From: Ceriagrion tenellum
Taxonomy: Eukaryota > Arthropoda > Insecta > Odonata > Coenagrionidae
Reading direction: 5' to 3'
NCBI GenBank assembly: GCA_963169105.1
Contig: OY720636.1
Location: forward strand, 132,589,233-132,653,232
DNA length: 64,000 bases
Shown here: piece after piece, positions 62,800 to 64,000 of the stretch
Numbering within the stretch: position 1 is the first letter of the stretch
How the letters are laid out: each line of letters opens with the position of its first letter
Translations under genes and position numbers: made by a program
Notes under the pieces: generated by a model
What the model was told of the DNA's origin: nothing
Seen by the model: only the letters and a program-made list of their open reading frames with translations
The model's database searches: none

Positions 62800-62860
62800 C
62801 TTGGATTTCAAACCCACGATCTTTGGTTTTATTGCCTCTATGCCAATCTGGCTACCACAA
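62800..62860 (-). repeat. tRNA-like SINE remnant
   Basis: Minus strand: TAGCCAGATTGGCATAGAGG (box A, from 62,854) and GTGGGTTTGAAATCC (box B, 62,817-62,803), with an anticodon-stem-like stretch between. It matches the box A consensus with one mismatch. It is not a full tRNA. Confidence 0.5.
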
Positions 62861-63859
62861 TTATATTGATCTTGTGTCGATCGTGATCATCTTTTAAAAT
62901 AGCTTTTCTGGATTCTTACGCTTAATATTCCACTAAGTTTTCCCCTTGATTTTGTTTTTCATCATCAGCTGCCTGTGGTATTCAATTGTTTGCTACTCGT
63001 GCGAGTCGTAAGACATGAATTCAATTTATTCATTTGGCTATCATACTGGAGAACGTATCTAATAGGTTTGTCTAATAGGTGAATCTAATAGGTTTATGTT
63101 ATCTAATTCGCATTTTTCACGGAACTGTTTTTTCCCTGACTCACTCTAAGGGTATATTAGATATAGCAGTATAAGGTATTATATGGCTATGTTTTTTCTC
63201 TCAGCAAACCATTCTTCTAGAATACCACATTTCCATTGCCTCAAATGTATCTCTGATATGCAGATTTCATCGTTTAACTTTCACAAGCACATAATTATAC
63301 ACCGACCGCATACTTTTTTCAATTTAATTTCTTTGCATCCAAGTCAACGATAACTGTTGATTCATCGTATTATGGAATGTCTACTTTGTTTGTGCTACTC
63401 TGAATACTTATGTCTTCCTTGCTTTCTTCAGTTGCTGTTAATACTTCCACTCAGAAGCGTTCTTCAACTTGCACCAGTTTTTAATAGCACATTGGAAATT
63501 TTTTCAGTTGAGTTTCCTATAATTAGAATTGATATGAGCACATAGAGGACAGTTTGTTGCGCTGCGTACGACAACCTACTCGTGCACTGCTAGATTTTCC
63601 TAACATTCTACTTCAGGCCTATGTAACATCAGTGCATTGATATTTTTGGTATCGATGGTTGCTATAGTCAGTTGATCATCGCAGGAAGCCTTATCTCGCA
63701 TCCTGCCCTGTTCCTTCCTTCCTCTCTGTACCACTTCCTCACCTTATTTTCCCTCCTGTCACTCTTGGCATTATAGAATAAGTTTGCTTCTCAGATAAAC
63801 AAGCTTAGGTATCTCCGCAAACACATTCTCGAACGTCCGAGGCCCATCTATAGGTGGGA
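62861..63859. other. Anonymous AT-rich DNA
   Basis: Only the 13-bp tandem repeat at 63,058-63,096 stands out. Confidence 0.5.
63058..63096 (+). repeat. 13-bp tandem repeat, three copies
   Basis: TCTAATAGGTTTG, TCTAATAGGTGAA and TCTAATAGGTTTA follow each other without spacers. Confidence 0.85.
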
Positions 63860-64000
63860 AGAATGAAAGGAGAGGTGGAATACGAGGAAGAAGAATAAGA
63901 GGAGATGAGGAATGGATGGGGGAATCTTGCGTGGGTAGGAATGGGAATGGGTGGGAAGAGGTGGGAGAGAAGGTGAGAGGAGAGAGTGAGGTAAGAGGGG
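63860..64000 (+). repeat. Polypurine tract at the right edge
   Basis: G/A-rich (GAGGAAGAAG, GGGAATGGG and similar units) and continuing past the window end. Confidence 0.75.

Overview
This window looks like non-coding genomic DNA of a eukaryote, most likely an invertebrate animal and plausibly an arthropod with a medium to large genome. The reasons are these. It is AT-rich overall, it has no compact gene arrangement, and long open frames occur only in transposon relics or low-complexity GC-rich blocks. It also carries (TA)n, (CA)n and (CT)n microsatellites, tRNA-like SINE remnants, piggyBac-type DNA transposons and Penelope-like retroelements with GIY-YIG domains. The sequence does not allow a species call. 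I see no intact host protein-coding gene and no bacterial-type operon, CRISPR array, rRNA gene or intact tRNA gene. The window is probably intergenic or lies inside one or more very long introns.

Left part (1-34,000). This is mostly anonymous AT-rich sequence. Embedded in it are an imperfect-inverted-repeat MITE candidate (4,426-4,935), tRNA-like SINE remnants (about 8,645, 10,200, 12,262 and 31,930), two diverged direct-repeat pairs (14,157/15,093 and 18,085/18,765), and a dispersed repeat at 8,222 whose partner lies at 53,761. A compound (A)n(TA)n tract sits at 12,033. Short GC- and CpG-rich blocks recur at about 0.1, 2.5, 10.5, 17.6, 19.4, 26.1 and 30.2 kb. The block at 30,130-30,480 is the most CpG-dense.

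Middle part (34,000-46,400). A second (A)n(TA)n tract lies at 34,079, followed by a run of GC-rich, strand-asymmetric purine/pyrimidine blocks (35.1-35.8, 39.2-39.7, 40.7-41.5, 44.1-45.0 and 45.6-46.3 kb). One block carries a strong G-quadruplex motif (35,328-35,373). A polypyrimidine-CAG|GTAAAT sequence at 37,781-37,809 resembles a recursive-splicing ratchet point.

Right part (46,900-64,000) is the transposon-rich end. It holds two Penelope-like element 3' fragments in opposite orientation (46,935-47,687 minus; 51,023-51,520 plus), a 930-bp non-autonomous piggyBac-type element with intact TTAA duplications (49,579-50,508), and a decayed autonomous piggyBac-family transposon (57,894-61,078, minus). 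The latter still shows all three catalytic aspartates but has several stops and frameshifts. A further SINE-like remnant lies at 62,800, a short tandem repeat at 63,058, and the window ends in a polypurine tract.

No gene set here works together as a pathway. What can be read is a history of transposon insertion and decay on an AT-rich background with regularly spaced GC islands. I did not find convincing evidence of an undescribed biological system. The most informative items are the TTAA-flanked piggyBac MITE, the piggyBac relic with subterminal hairpins, the two Penelope fragments, the internal repeat pairs and the ratchet-like splice signal.
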